The translations under genes were made by a program, and so were the position numbers. From assembly GCA_948567375.1 (NCBI GenBank), contig OX419758.1:40119001-40183000 (forward strand): 64,000 bases of DNA, written 5' to 3'. The notes under the pieces were generated by a model. It searched no databases. It was not told the origin of the DNA and saw only the letters and a program-made list of their open reading frames with translations. Shown here in pieces: positions 12,123 through 24,950 of the stretch (its first letter is position 1; each line of letters starts with the position of its first letter). Origin of the DNA: Lunularia cruciata. Taxonomy: Eukaryota; Streptophyta; Marchantiopsida; Lunulariales; Lunulariaceae.

Positions 12123-15100
12123 TTAGGTGTCAATAGGAAAAGGAAAGTATAACCTTATTATGGAGTTGAAAAGCAAGATCACAATGATGGTTATTAACAT
12201 ATTGCTTTTTCCTCTTTGAGCAACAAGAAGATGAGACTTGGTTTGGTGTAAGGATGAAAATGGCATAGAAAAATAGGTGGAAGTATGAGGGTCATGAGAT
12301 GGAAGTGGAGCAAGAAGAGAATTTGAAACAAGTAGAATTTGCCAATAATTTAGAAACAAAAAACAAAAGCCTATATTTGCTTGCTTAGAATTATTATAGG
12401 AAAACTTGGCAAACAAAAAACAAGTATTATTATCAATGTGGTGAATGTTGACAAAGGCATGTAGCATATCTTCTAAAGTGAAATTTTCTTGCTCTATTGC
12501 CCATTAGTTTGAGGATGATAAGCTGTAAACAAGGCAAGCTTGGTGTAAAGGAGTTTGGAAAGCACTTGCCAAAATCTACCAATGAATCAAGGATCAAGAT
12601 TAAAGATGAGAACCTTAAGCATCCTAGTGTGTTTCAAGACAATATAGAAGTACATTTAGGCCAACATGCTTCTAACAGTTTGGAGCATCCATAGTGTGTG
12701 GATGTTAGGTGAATTTGTTTGCTAAGTTTATCAACAAACACCACAATTGTTTTATGGCCTTGATTCATCTTTGGCAAGAATGTGATGAGGTCTAGACTTA
12801 CATATTTCCATTTGGTAGATGGGATTAGAAGTTGTTTGAGTAGTTCAAGTAGACCTTCAGTTTTTGGTTGTTAGCCTTGCTGTAGTGGCAACTCTCAGAA
12901 GATTGGATAAACTCTTGAACCTCTCATGCTATGTTTGGCCACCACTATTGACGTTGGTGTTCAAGGTCTTATGCCCACCCATGTAACCAGTAATTAGTAA
13001 TTCATGCACCTCTTGAAGTTGCACAATCATAGATCTTTGTTAGCTTGAATGTTGATTTGGTTCTCACAAAATAGAAGGCCATCCTTGAATGCAAATATAT
13101 TTTACTTCTTATTGTGTTTTGCAAGAAAACTTTGCACAAGATGAAAGAATAAGTCATGTTGTAAAAAAATCTTGAAATCAATTTGGACCTTTGAGTCAAT
13201 AGACCATGTGATATAGGCGCTACTATGAGATTTTCAAGAAGAATCTTCAAATCAGGTCATTGTGAGAGTGCACTGAGAATGACATGGGACTTTTTTGGTT
13301 TGTACTCAAGCTTGATATCAAAAAATTGTAGTGGTTCCTTCCGTCAATGATTTAAACTCTTTATGTGCTCCAAATATAAGATCTATAAACAAAAATTTGT
13401 GATTGATACACATTATCACTTTTTTCCCAAGAAATAATGTTTCTGCAAATTTTTTGCATATACCATTGCAATTTGTTCTTAATCTCAAGCCAAATAGTTC
13501 CTTTTTGTTGTTAATTATCAAGACACAAGGACAATGAGATGTAACTCATCTAGGAATTCTTGTTATAATCCAACTCCTATTGCAAAGTTAGAAGCATCAA
13601 AATCAACCACACAAGATAAATGAGGATCATATGGTTTGAAGATGGATCATAAGACACCATATCCTTAATTTTATTGAATGCTTCTTCTTGCATGGTGGTC
13701 CATTCAAAGCTTGTTATCTTCCTCAAGAAATTTTTTAACGTTACAGCCACATGAACAAAACAATGGATGCACCATCAATAAAAACTCACCAATCCATCAA
13801 ATCCCTAACTTTCATGCCATCCTTAATAGTAAGCCAATTGGTAATATCCTTGATCTTCTTCTCTACCATCTTTATTCCTTTTTTTGAAACCTTATGGCAC
13901 AAGAAAGTAACTTTCTTCTACCAAAAGGCACACTTGGACTTCTTGTAGTAGAATTTCATTTGTCATAGTTAGCTTAAAATTTCTTGTTATTGGTTTTTTT
14001 TTTACCTTTGTCTTATTATAAATAAATACCTTATCCAAGAACACTACCAAGTATTGATCTAATAGCCCTTCTAGCTCCCAATGCATTTGATCCATGAAAA
14101 CTATTGGAGCATTAATGAGCCTAAAAGGTAAACTCTCCATTCAAAATACCCATGCCTTGTAAAAGAAAGTAGTTTTTTACACATCTTTTCTATTCATTGG
14201 AATCTACAAGTAGTTGTTTTGAATATCAAACTTTGAGAATTATTGTATTCCACTCAATTGATCCAACAGGTCATCAATTTGAGGCAAGAGATATGTATTC
14301 TTTTATGTATTCTTCACGGTAAGACCATAATAGATAGTAAAAAATCAAATCACTCCATCATTCTTTGGTACAAACAGTATTGGTGCTTCCCAAGGGAATG
14401 AAATATATTGTATGAAATCCTTCTCCAACAACTTGGTTAATGTTATTCAAAGTTCTTCTAACTCCTTTGGGTAGGAGGTGATAGATTTGTCTACTCATTG
14501 GAGTGCTACTTGGCAATAGCTCAATCTTGAATTCCATACCTCAATCAAATTGTAGCTCCTTCAAGAAATCATCCAGAAACAAATCTTTCAATCTTATACT
14601 ATCTAATAAACCATTACTCTTTTAGGCTTCTTATCCTTGTCAATTCCCCTTTCATAATATGCCAGATTCATATAGCAAAAATAGAAATATCTTCTTCCAA
14701 AACTTGTTCTATAGTTATTATATTGATAAATTTCCCATCTTGGGACTAAATATTATCAAGTATCTTCCTCAAATATGCCAAATAACCTAATCTATCATCT
14801 TTATCTTAGTATTTTACTTGACTTTGTCATTAGATCCAATGAAATTGAATCTTATGATGTTCAAGTCAAGGAAGACCTAGAATGATATTGTGATATAATA
14901 TAATTATTACAAATTACATACACTCTAAATATCACTTCTTAAACTTGAAAGCAATAGGATGTGAGATACAAAATGTAGAATATTTTCTACCATCTACCAT
15001 CATTAATTTGCTACTTAATATTGGTTTCATAGGAATATATAATTCTTTTACTAATTGTGTGGACATGCAATTCTCAAAACTCTCACAATGAACCAAATCC

Positions 15101-15360
15101 TATAATTATATTATTAAATATCATACCTTAAAAGTGAATCAAACTTGCATAGATCAAGATTTCCAAAAGGAAAAAAAGTCTTAATGAGTGACTTGATATC
15201 TCTTTGGGATTATTTATTTCCTTGATTCTCATGTTTTGAGAACTCTATTTTTGGCAATAGGTTCAAGTTGTACATTTCTGGTCAGACATTCAACAATGTA
15301 ATGTCTAATTTGGTGAGAATAAAAGCAATTATCATTTTATTGCTATCATTCCTTACTTGC
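12123..15360 (-). pseudogene. Decayed gypsy gag-pol (zinc knuckle, RT, RNase H, integrase)
   Basis: Read on the minus strand. At about 15350-15304 a zinc-knuckle remnant reads CFYSHQIRHYIVEC (CX2CX4HX4C with the second Cys now Ser). At 14140-13892 an RT fragment has LPFRLINAPIVFMDQM and YLVVFLDKVFIY, the family's FLDD motif with the second Asp changed to Lys. At about 13630-13565 RNase H has VDFDASNFAIGVGL. At about 12800-12725 the integrase core reads DLITFLPKM and IVVFVDKLSK. Near 12510-12400 it continues as AYHPQTNGQ and LEDMLHAFV, ending in FSYNNSKQ. Many stops and frameshifts separate the pieces, so no protein can be made. Confidence 0.75.
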
Positions 15361-16377
15361 AATGCAAAGTGATCTCCATTGGATGGTATCGATATCAATC
15401 GATGCTAGTAGCCATGTAGTTGATCTACCTACATATGACATGTTTGCAAGTTCTATGAAGATCTAGGTCAAGATCAAGTTTTGGCAACTAAGGAATCAAA
15501 GCACTTAGCCAACTATATGACTTCTTTCAAATGCTTGGGCTCATGCATGGTTACTTCCAATTTGGTGCATGATTTCAAGACTCACAAAAAAATCTAGAGC
15601 TTTGCTTCCTTTTATCTCTAGAATCTACATTATTGTGTTTTGAAATTGAGAGATGTAGCTACTCATCAAATTGATTTGCCTTAATTCCACCAATTGGGTA
15701 GCTTGTGTAGTACTCTCTCTTTGTTCTCCCCATTATTGCACCATTGAATCCTTCTTATGTTGAGATTGGAGTAACAAATTGCCATTGAGCTTACTCTACT
15801 TAGAATTTCCACCATAGTTTTGCAACTCTATCTAATTTGCTCAAAGCCAAGATGATCAATCTATATTCATCTAGAAGATTTGTAGCTTCAAAGTACCACT
15901 CATAATCAGATAAAAATTCTCTATTGCACTCAATAAATTCTTTTCTTCAAATAGCTTAAGCTTGGGAATCATACTTGATAATCTTCCTCTTAGAAAGTTG
16001 CTCTCTCCATTTTCTATTGTTGTTGATTATTATGATCTCTCGCTTCCAACAATTGAGTAAGATGTTCTACCTATTATTACATAAAAATAATAATTTGGGT
16101 AGCACAATGTAGTACTCTACCAAGCTACCTACTTATAAATATCTAAGTTAATACATAAATACAACACATGCACCACTCTTCATAAGTTACAATTGGAAAG
16201 ATCAATGGTTCATCAAATAAGGCGTTTGCATTCAAAAAATTCTAACCAAAGTTTGAAACAATGAGTTGTATAAAATGATGCTTTTGTAGTTCATGGACAC
16301 AAAAATCCCAATGGTTTAGAAGAAATAGATTTGGTGATCCATAGATTCAATTCATCCTATTCTTTCTTTGGTATCAA

Positions 16378-16719
16378 TGTGAAAGACCAAGAAGAGAAAC
16401 AAGAGAATGGAAGATCACATTGGAACTTTCAAATGAGTGAAACTTCAATTCCAAACATAAACTTGGGTTTTGGTACTTATAGGTAACCTAGTTACAAGGC
16501 TTCCAAGAAGGTTCTTTCTAGAAGCCATCTTTCTTGGAGTGCAAGCTAAGCTAGTTTTCAATTTGGGATACAATTTACTCAAACCTTAGAAAGTTCCCAT
16601 ATGCTTCTCACCAAGAAATTTCTTGGATGCTTCTAGAATATTCTTAAAATTTCCTAGATATATGCTATTTCTATCTCTTGTTATCCATATTTAGATTTTG
16701 CTAATTCTATATTGTTACA
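16378..16719 (-). repeat. 5' LTR of the old gypsy element
   Basis: 342 bp, TGTGAAAGACC to ATTGTTACA on the plus strand, homologous to 7383-7735. On the minus strand it is followed directly by the degraded primer site TTGATACCAAAG (16366-16377). Confidence 0.75.
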
Positions 16720-16845
16720 AGAGCACTTAGTTTATATTTGGGCTTACCTCATCTAGCACTTCTAGAGCTATCAACCAATGCACTCATATATCTCTACATG
16801 ACACACTTGGCATATACATTCTATAATATACCATGGGTGGAAAGC
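16720..16845. other. Spacer between two gypsy elements, with target-site copy
   Basis: 126 bp between the old gypsy LTR and the next element. Its last five bases (16841-16845) are AAAGC, the left copy of the target duplication of the 16846-30124 element. Confidence 0.6.
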
Positions 16846-17580
16846 TATAATGCCAAGAGCTAGCCATATGATCTAGATGTAAAATTTGGTTTGGTAACAT
16901 CTGGAACGATATTATACATGATGGTCAAAATAGGTCAAATAGAAGTATCACCAAAAGAGAACTTATACTAATAGGGCAAAAACCAAAATAGATTTGAAAA
17001 CCTTAGAACCAATAGCTAGACATATGATTTAAAGGTGAGAATTAGCTTGGTAACATCTGGAAGGATGTTACACATGATGGACTAAACAGATCAGAAAGAG
17101 GTATCACAAAAAGAGGACTGCTACTAATAGAGTAGGAACCAAAATATACCTAAAATCTTTGAATTCAATTTTGGAGGCCCAAACAGATGAATTAGGCCTC
17201 TAAAATGTGCAGATCCCCCCCCCCCCCCCCCCCCCCACTCACCGGAGGAAAAGTTGGTTTTCTTCCCCGCTGGTTTGTCTCATTGAGATCTTTCCAACGA
17301 TACCTCACCCATGTGATTTTGAGATTCCTACAAGAAGATTCCCTAAAAGATTCCCTCCAGTCAAAGCTTGTTTGACCAACCAGATAGGAGTCCCAAGTAA
17401 GTAATCCAAGGGTGGAGCTTCTTGACATGTCACCTATCTGTGTGCCTAATCCTATGGTGGAGCTTCCTTGGAGGAGATCCTCTTTGTCTATATAATAAAG
17501 AGAAGGTGCTCCTTTGGGGCATTGGATGATTGAGTGTGAAATCTGTGTTTTCTCTCTTCTCTTGTCCTCGGAGTATTACA
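16846..17580 (+). repeat. 5' LTR of the outer gypsy element
   Basis: 735 bp, ending GGAGTATTACA. It contains a 22-nt C run at 17215-17236 where the other family LTRs have 5 to 10 C. It aligns throughout with 29381-30124 and with the reverse complements of 20767-21504 and 26635-27455. Confidence 0.9.
17215..17236. repeat. C homopolymer, 22 nt, inside the LTR
   Basis: Run of 22 C at a site where the sibling LTRs carry shorter tracts: 10 at 29753-29762, and 7 and 5 as G runs on the plus strand at 21127-21133 and 27078-27082. Confidence 0.9.
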
Positions 17581-17581
17581 A

Positions 17582-17591
17582 TGGTATCAGA
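17582..17591 (+). other. Primer binding site of the outer gypsy element
   Basis: TGGTATCAGA one base after the 5' LTR, complementary to the 3' end of plant initiator-Met tRNA. Match is lost after ten bases, where the consensus GC reads TT. Confidence 0.8.
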
Positions 17592-18183
17592 TTAAGTGTT
17601 TTAATCCAAGAGAGTGGATCACCCCTCTTGGAAAAATATGAACTCTTGAAACTGAGTAATTTGAGGTGGAGAACATAGAGTAATTGCTAGACTTAGGAAG
17701 GACTTTAAAGAGCGGATGGGATGGATGCACCAGGAGGACAATTTCCCGCACCTAGCTGTCCATTCTTGAATCCATTCCACTTCAAGGTTATGTATATTCA
17801 ACATAAAAAAATGAGAGTATTGCTAGTTTATCACTTTGGAGTAGAATTCATGGACAAGATGATGAACTCACCAAACTCGATGATTCAACCTGTGGTGGTA
17901 TACGACAAAAAGTAGGATTTGAAAATCTACATTCTATTATGATGTTATGGATGTGAATGTCCCAAATCCTCTCCCTTTTAACACTCAAGTAGAAATTTGT
18001 TATGTAGTGAGACCAAAAGTGATGTTTAAAGATTTTGTGGTTAGGAATTTTAGTGAGGAATATTATCAATGAGTGATAGTTTTTGAGGTCCCTATGGTAG
18101 TTCCGATAGTTTGTGCACCTTCCAGAGTGATCATATTGACTTTGTATTGAAATAGACATTAGAAATTGAGTGTTGCAAGAACC

Positions 18184-19270
18184 ATGGATCCGCAATTGCA
18201 AGAGCTGGTCCAAGGAATGCAAGGGATGTTGAATGAATTTTGAGAGATTAAGATGACCATGGAGACATTACAAAGTCAAATGAAGATCCTCATGAATGAT
18301 CAAGCAATGCAAGAAGAAGAGCCGTCTCAAGACCCAATACTTGTGACTAAAGTACTTGGAGAGGCACCCGTACCTACGAATCTTTTCAATGATGAAGCCA
18401 CATTGCTACTCCGGATGAAGAAGACCTGTAACATCAAGCCTTACAAGGGGCAGCGTATGATGGGAGTAGTGGAAAATTGGATCTCAAGAATGAATCAATA
18501 TTTTTATTGTTCTCAATAGAGATCACGGAGCATGTTGTAGGCATGTTTGCATGTGGGTACTTGACCAATAAAGCCCTCACATGGTACGATGCTTGGGAAC
18601 GATCCATGTTGGCAAAGAGAAGGGAGGTCATGTGAACAAAAATGCAAGAAGGATTGTTGAAGAATTTCCAATCAATGGATTCCATGCAGATGACCCGAAT
18701 CTGACTATAGGGATTGAGACAAAAGAACATCATACAAGAGTATGTGGAGGCATGTCTAGATCTACAAGTCACCATAACCAACATGATTCCAACAAAGGCT
18801 CTTGATAATTTCAAAAGAGGGTTGAAGGAGTAAATTTGCCAAGAAGTCATGGTGTAAAATCCTCGCATGGTATTTGAAGCCATTGCTTATGTGCAGAGAA
18901 TAGCAAGAGCATTGGGTGGAGGTGAAGGAGTAGTTCTACCTCAACATTATCAAGTAGAAATGCCACACATTGGTAGACCAATACAAATAGAATTGTGCAA
19001 CCTTTGATTTCAAAATTGAGTAGCACGATCACTTCAAGGAGAGCTTGTACAGGTAGAAGTACAAAGAGATGGAGTCCCACAAGGAGTAGGAACTCAAGGA
19101 GAACAATGCCATTGTTACAATTGTGGCCGTATTAGGCACATATCTACCAACTGTTGTGCTTGTTTCCCTAGAGGCCTTTGGCCTTCATAAAAGCAATCTT
19201 TGAACAACATAGAGAGGCGCAATAAAGAGGAGGAGGTAGAAATCACATCAGAAAACAAAGATCACTAGTA
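18184..19270 (+). pseudogene. Gag pseudogene of the outer gypsy element
   Basis: Structural capsid polyprotein. It starts at ATG 18184 (MDPQLQELVQGMQG), the same start region as in the inner copy. A TGA at 18241 sits where the inner copy reads CGA. Further stops follow, for example a TAG at about 18518. The zinc knuckle near 19115-19160 is CYNCGRIRHISTNC, CX2CX4HX4C with the usual Gly before His changed to Arg. The reading frame is broken by stops and indels, so no full product is possible. Compared with the inner copy this gag is clearly more decayed. Confidence 0.85.
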
Positions 19271-19349
19271 AATATACCTTGCGGCCTTCTGGCTCAAAAG
19301 GAAGCAAAGAAGCAAGGAAAGGAAGAAGACAAATGCGCAAAGGTTCCAA

Positions 19350-20766
19350 AAAGCAACCTCACAATTGATTATTGTGAATGGAGTCCTAGAAGGCAATCAA
19401 GTGAGAGTATTAATAGATCCGGGAGCAAAAGAGAATTTCTTGTCTTGCTTTGTTGCAATAAGATTGGGAATGGATCTAGAGAGAGATGAGAGTGAAGAAG
19501 TAGAGTTACCTAACTGGCAAACAAAGAGGATTGAATCATTACCTAGATGGATAACACTCTTTGTAGGAGAATATTATGAAGTAATTGAGTGGCGAGTAAT
19601 ACAATTAGCTCATTATGATGCAATCTTAGGCATGCCATGGATGGAGCATTACAACTCTATGGTAAATTGGAGGAAGAAAGTAGTGAGAACCCACCAATAG
19701 TCAATCATTGGGGTTAAAGAAAAATCACATAAGCAAGAACTACCTTTGTATGTCATAAGGACGGCAATTGTCTGTAAGACCAATAGATGTTTCATGGGTC
19801 TAATAAGAGAAGTCCAGAGTGCACAACTTGATGGACAAATTCCTAAGAAATTGAAAGATGTTGTGGATGAGTTTCAAGATGTCTTTCCCGATGATCTACC
19901 CTCAAGATTACCACCAAAAAGGAGAGTAGATCATAAAATTGAGACACTCCTTGGGAAGACACCTCCTTGTAAGGCCACATATCGCCTATCACCTCATGAG
20001 TTGGAGGAGTGAAAGACTCAAATTGAGGAGATGCTGCAGAAAGGGTTCATCTAACCTAGCATATTACCATATGGGGCTCATGTCTTGTTTATGAAGAAGA
20101 AGGACGGTATAATGCGCATGTGCATTGACTATCAAGGTCTCAATCAGCAAACATTGAAGAACAAATACCCCTTACCTCGCATGGATGACCTGTTTGATCA
20201 ATTCCATGGAGCAAGATACTTCACCAAATTGGACTTGCGGAGTGGTTACAATCAAATCCAAATTGCAAAGGAGGATGTCTATAAAACTGCCTTTCAAACC
20301 AAGTATGGCCACTTCAAGTATCTTGTGATGCCTTTTGGCCTCATCAATGCACCTACCATTTTCATGAGTCTAATGAATGATATATTTCATCCATACTTGG
20401 ATAAGTCTGTTATTATCTTCTTGGACGACATCTTAGTATATAGTAGCATAATGACGGAACATAAATAGCATCTATGAGAAGTCCTCCAAATTCTAAGACA
20501 AAATCGATTGTATGCCAAAATCTCAAAGTGTGAGTTTAGCAAGTCTGAAGTAGACTACTTGGGGCATAGAGTAAGTGCAGAGGGCATTCAAGTATTGACG
20601 GATAAAGTTGAGGTCATTCAAAAATGGAGTGCCCCAAAGATCAGACTCAACTCAAGAGCTTCTTGGGGTTGACGGGATTCTATCGTAGATTTGTCAAGGA
20701 CTTCTCCAAGGTTGCATAACCTTTAAGGGCACTACTTGGCAAAGGGAAGAAGTGGACATGGGAAAC
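19350..20766 (+). pseudogene. Pol pseudogene part 1 (protease, reverse transcriptase), outer copy
   Basis: Protease: LIDPGAKENFLS near 19420, a DxGA-type aspartic protease site (inner copy DPGATENFLS). A linker (19746-20012) follows with HKIETLLGKTPPCK. RT begins at about 20085 with [16 protein letters not shown], continues through [12 protein letters not shown], and has the catalytic [12 protein letters not shown] at about 20410-20445. Stops include TAG at about 19699, TGA near 20010 and TAA at 20052-20054. The segment ends exactly at the insertion point of the nested element (target copy GAAAC 20762-20766) within the RNase H domain. It resumes at 27456. Confidence 0.88.
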
Positions 20767-21504
20767 TGTAATACTCCGAGGACAAGAGAAGAGAGAAAAC
20801 ACATATTGCACACTCAAACATTCGATGCTCCAAGGGAGCACCTTCTCTTTATTATATAGACAAAGAGGATCTCCTCCAAGGAAGCTCCACCATAGGATTA
20901 GGGACACAAATAGTTGACATGTCAGCAAGCTCCACCCTTGGATTACTTACTTGGATGGGTGACCTGTCTAGTCTAGGTCCTATCTGGTTGGTCAAATGAG
21001 CTTTGACCAGAGGGAATCTTTTAGGGAATCTTCTTGTAGGAATCTCAGAATCACATGAGTAAGGTACCGTTGGAAAGCTCTTGACGAGACAAACCAGGGG
21101 GAGGGAAGGCTAGCCTTCCTTCTGTTGGGGGGGAAATCTGCACATTTTCAAGGCCTAATTCATCCGTTTAGGCCTCCAAAATTGCCTTCAAAGATTTCAG
21201 GCATATTTCGGTTCCTACTCTATTAGTAGAAGTCCACTTTTGGTGATACCTCTTTCTGATCTGTTTAGTCCATCATGTGTAACATCCTTCCAAATATTAC
21301 CAAACCAATTCTCACCTTTAAATCATATGTCTAGCTATTGGTTCTAAGGTTCTCAAGTCTATTTCGGTTTCTGCCCTATTAGTAGAAGTACTCTTTCGGT
21401 GATACTTCTATCTGATCTATTTTGACCATCATGTATAACATCAATCTAGATGTTACCAAACCAAATTTCACATCTAGATCATATGGCTAACCCTTGGTAT
21501 TACA
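20767..21504 (-). repeat. 3' LTR of the inner gypsy element
   Basis: 738 bp. It differs from 26635-27455 by scattered substitutions (four in the first 75 bp) and by lacking the ATATCTC array. Ends are TG...CA on both strands. Confidence 0.93.
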
Positions 21505-21519
21505 GACCTCCCTCCTTTT
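21505..21519 (-). other. Polypurine tract of the inner gypsy element
   Basis: On the minus strand AAAAGGAGGGAGGTC immediately before the 3' LTR; it primes plus-strand synthesis. The outer copy has AAAAGGAAAGAGGTC at the same place (29366-29380). The pol stop codon overlaps its start. Confidence 0.85.
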
Positions 21520-24500
21520 AAGACGCAACGTCCTCGTTGTGCAATTGTTGCTCAAATGCTTGCACCAACACCAGTGCATGTGCCAAATTGGCAGCGGGTT
21601 CCTAGGTTGCTTCATAGAGGGGGTAACCTTTCCATTGTACTAGATATTCCACCCGCGGATGGCGAGTACTACGCATGCACTTTTGGAGAATCCGCTCCAC
21701 TTCATATTCCTCTATGCCATCAATGACTGTCGGACAAGGTCGAATGTCCTGTGTGGAAGTACCTTGGCCTGATCGGGGAGCATATCTACGTAATAGGGAG
21801 ACATGGAACACTGGATGGATCTTCATGTGTGGTGGTAGCTCAAGGTGATAGGCCACAGCGCCGATGCAACGAAGAATTGAGAAAGGCCCAATAAAACGAG
21901 GTCTGAGCTTACGAGATCCAACTAATGTGAGGTTGGTTGTTGATAGCCACACTTGATCCCCAACATTGAACTCCATGTGCCTACGGTGTGCAGCAGCATA
22001 CTGCTTTTGTTGATTTTGCGCAATCTGTAACCTGTGCTTGGCGCTCTCCACACCTTGTTGGATTCTAGAAACAAATGTGTTGATTGCATCAACCTTGGTA
22101 GTCACTAGACGGATCTTCATCAAGCTAGAAGGTGTGAAGGGATGCTCACCATACATGAGGAAGAATGGAGAGACCAGGGTGGAGGCATTCACTGAATTGT
22201 TGTAAGCAAATTCCACCAACGGTAGTAGGGTGTCCCACCTCTCTTGCTCTTCTAAGGTGAAGCCGTGTAACATGTCTTCAATCGTGCGATTAGCCCGCTC
22301 TGTTTGGCCATCTGGTTGTGGGTGGTAAGTTGTAGACACGGCCAACTTGGTTTTTAAGAAACCAAAGAGTGCTCGCCAAAACAAATTGGTGAATTGGGTG
22401 CCTCTATCGGTGATGAGTACTCTAGACAAGCCATGGTGAGCAAAGATTGCATCTAAGTATAGTTGAGCTAGTTGTGGAGCGGTCACCTCCTTGGTGGTAG
22501 GGCGTACATGAATCATTTTGCTGAGCCGGTCCACAAAGACCACAATGGAGTCAAACCCTGAGGTGGTCTTGGGTAATTCACAGACGAGATCCATACTCAC
22601 TTGTTCCCAATGTTGGGTAGGAGTGGGAAGAGGTTGAAGGAGCCCTACAGGAGCTTGATTAGAAGCTTTTTTCTGTTGACAAAGTAGGCAACTATGCACA
22701 TAGTCCATCACGTTGTTGCTCATCTTGGGCCAATAGTAATGGCGCTTGACTGCCTCCAAGGTCTTGTCCACTCCAACATGAGCTGTAATGGCCGAATCAT
22801 GACATTCCGCTAGAATGGTGGTGCGTAATTCTAGGACATTTGGAATCTACAATTGGCCCTCCGGAAAGGTGAGTCCTTGGGTGCTGGTGACACCTTTGGA
22901 CGATTGCGCTTCTACAATCTGTGGATCAGTTTTTGTAGCAGCTAGAATCTCTTGCCAGAATTCAGGGTTAATCTTAACCTCTGCCGCCAAGTTGTTGGCC
23001 ATTGGCATGCGGGTGAATGCATCTGCAAGTTGCTTCTTACCTTCCACGTAGGTGATTGTCATGTTGAAGCGTTGTCGCCACTCTGCCCATCAAATTTGGC
23101 AACGAGATAGATCCTTCTGCGTCTCGAGGTAGACTAGAGGTTTGTTGTCTGTCTCTACTACAAATGCCTTCTTGCCCAGGTAGTGCTTCCAATGCTTGGT
23201 TGCTAGAACGATGGCCAGCTCTTCTCGTTCTGTGGTGTGGTAGTTGCGCTCTGCCGGTAACAACTTTCGAGAGAAATATGCAATTGGATGCCATCCGTCA
23301 TGCCACTCTTGTTGTAGGACTGCTCCTATTGCTACGCTTGATGCATCCATAGCCAACTTGATTGGACGTTTTGGGTCATACCACTTCAAGATTGGTGCAT
23401 GTAGCAAGGCGGCCTTCAATTCTTGAAAGGCCAACTCTTGTGCAGTTCCCCATGTCCACTTCTTCCCCTTGCCAAGTAGTGCCGTTAAAGGCTGTGCAAC
23501 CTTGGAGAAGTCCTTGATAAATCTACGATAGAATCCTGTCAACCCCAAGAAGCTCTTCAGTTGAGTTTGATCTTCTGGGGCACTCTATTTTTGAATGACC
23601 TCTATTTTATCTATCAATACTTGAATGCCCTCTGCACTTACTCTATACCCTAAGTAGTCTACTTCAGACTTGCCAAACTCACACTTTGAGATTTTGGCGT
23701 ACAACTGATTTTGTCTTAGAATCTGGAGGACCTCTCGTAGATGTTGTTTATATTCTGTCATCGTGCTACTATATACTAAGATATCATCCAAGGAGACGAT
23801 AATAGACTTATCCAAGTATGGACGAAAGATGTCATTCATTAGGCTCATGAAAATGGCATGCACATTGGTGAGGCCAAAAGGCATCACAAGATACTCAAAG
23901 TGGCCATACCTGGTTCGAAAGGCAGTTTTGTACACATCCTCCTCTGCAATTCGGATTTGATTGTAACCGCTCCGCAAGTCCAGTTTGGTGAAGTATCTCG
24001 CTCCATGGAGTTGATCAAACAGGTCATCCATGCAAGGTAAGGGGTATTTGTTCTTCACTGTTTGCTGATTGAGACCCCGATAGTCAATGCACATGCGCAT
24101 TGTACCATCCTTCTTCTTCACAAACAAGACAGGGGCCTTATATGGTGATACGCTAGGTTAGATGAACACTTTCTGTAGCATCTCCTCAATTTGAGTCTTA
24201 CACTCCTCCAACTCATGAGGTGATAGGCGATATGGGGCCTTACAAGGAGGTGTCTTCCCCGGGAGTGTCTCTATTTTGTGATCTACTCGCCTTTTAGGTG
24301 GTAATCCTGAGGGTAGATCATCGGGAAAGACATCTTGAAACTCATCCACCACATCCTTCAATTTCTCAAAAATTTGTCCAACAAGTTGTGCACTCTGGAC
24401 TTCTCTTATTAGACCCAAAAAATATCTATCGGTCTTACAGACAGTTGTCGTCCCTATGACATATAGAGGTAGTTTTTGCTTGTGTGATTTTTCTTTAACC

Positions 24501-24950
24501 CCAATGATTGACCATTGGTGGGTTCTCACTACTTTCTTCCTCCAATCCACCATTGGGTTGTACTGCTCCATCCATGGCATGCCTAAAATTGCATCATAAC
24601 AGGCTAATTGTATCACTCGCCACTCAATTGCTTCCTAATATTCTCCTACAGAGAGGGTTACCCGTCTAGGTAATGATTCAATCTTCTCTGTTTGCCCATT
24701 TGGTAACTCTACTTCTTCACTTCCATCTCTCTCTAGATCCATTCCCAAGCTTATTGCAACAGAGCGAGACAAGAAATTCTCTGTTGCTCCCGGATCTATT
24801 AATACTCTCACTTGATTACCTTCTAAGATTCCATTCACAACAATCAACTGTGAGGTTGCCTTTCGGGATCTTTGCGCATTATTCTTCTTCCTTCCCTCGC
24901 TTCTTTGCTTTCTTATTGAGCTAGTAAGGCCACGAGGTACATTTACTGGC
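21518..24950 (-). pseudogene. Pol (protease-RT-RNase H-integrase-chromodomain), inner copy, in-frame stops only
   Basis: One frame throughout on the minus strand. Protease has LIDPGATENFLS (near 24790). RT has [12 protein letters not shown] and [10 protein letters not shown], with the catalytic LDD kept. RNase H has AMDASSVAIGAVLQQEW. Integrase keeps its HHCC zinc site (CLLCQQKK), and its catalytic D, D and E lie in VSMDLVCELP, LITDRGTQF and TERANRTIEDML. After the GPFSILR module the chromodomain reads VEYLVQWKGYPLYEAT. Six premature stops lie at 24635-24637, 24158-24160, 23585-23587, 23090-23092, 22847-22849 and 21602-21604; five are TAG. At least two (23585, 21602) replace the Trp expected by family comparison, and the one at 23090 sits at a likely Arg. 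The frame is -1 relative to gag. The copy is dead, but recently so compared with its neighbours. Confidence 0.92.

Larger units (their letters stand above)
7383..16719 (-). mobile_element. Old Ty3/gypsy retrotransposon, minus strand, with internal tandem array
   Basis: Two similar LTRs (7383-7735 and 16378-16719), each reading TG...CA, enclose decayed gag and pol in the minus direction. The order is zinc knuckle (15.3 kb), reverse transcriptase (14 kb), RNase H (13.6 kb) and integrase (12.1-12.8 kb), the Ty3/gypsy order. Next to the 5' LTR on the minus strand is TTGATACCAAAG, 9 of 12 matches to the plant primer site TTGGTATCAGAG. Next to the 3' LTR is a purine-rich ACAGGAGAA. The flanking pentamers ATAGT (7378-7382) and AGAGC (16720-16724) do not match well. 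The 3' internal part (7736-12122) holds no pol sequence and is mostly the tandem array at 7905-11856. Confidence 0.7.

Noticed and set aside
17192-17428. Overlapping ORFs with polyglycine or polyproline across the LTR C-tract
   Set aside because: Artefacts of the C homopolymer inside an LTR.
22815-23426. Plus-strand ORFs over the inner element RNase H and integrase
   Set aside because: Antisense shadows of the minus-strand pol.
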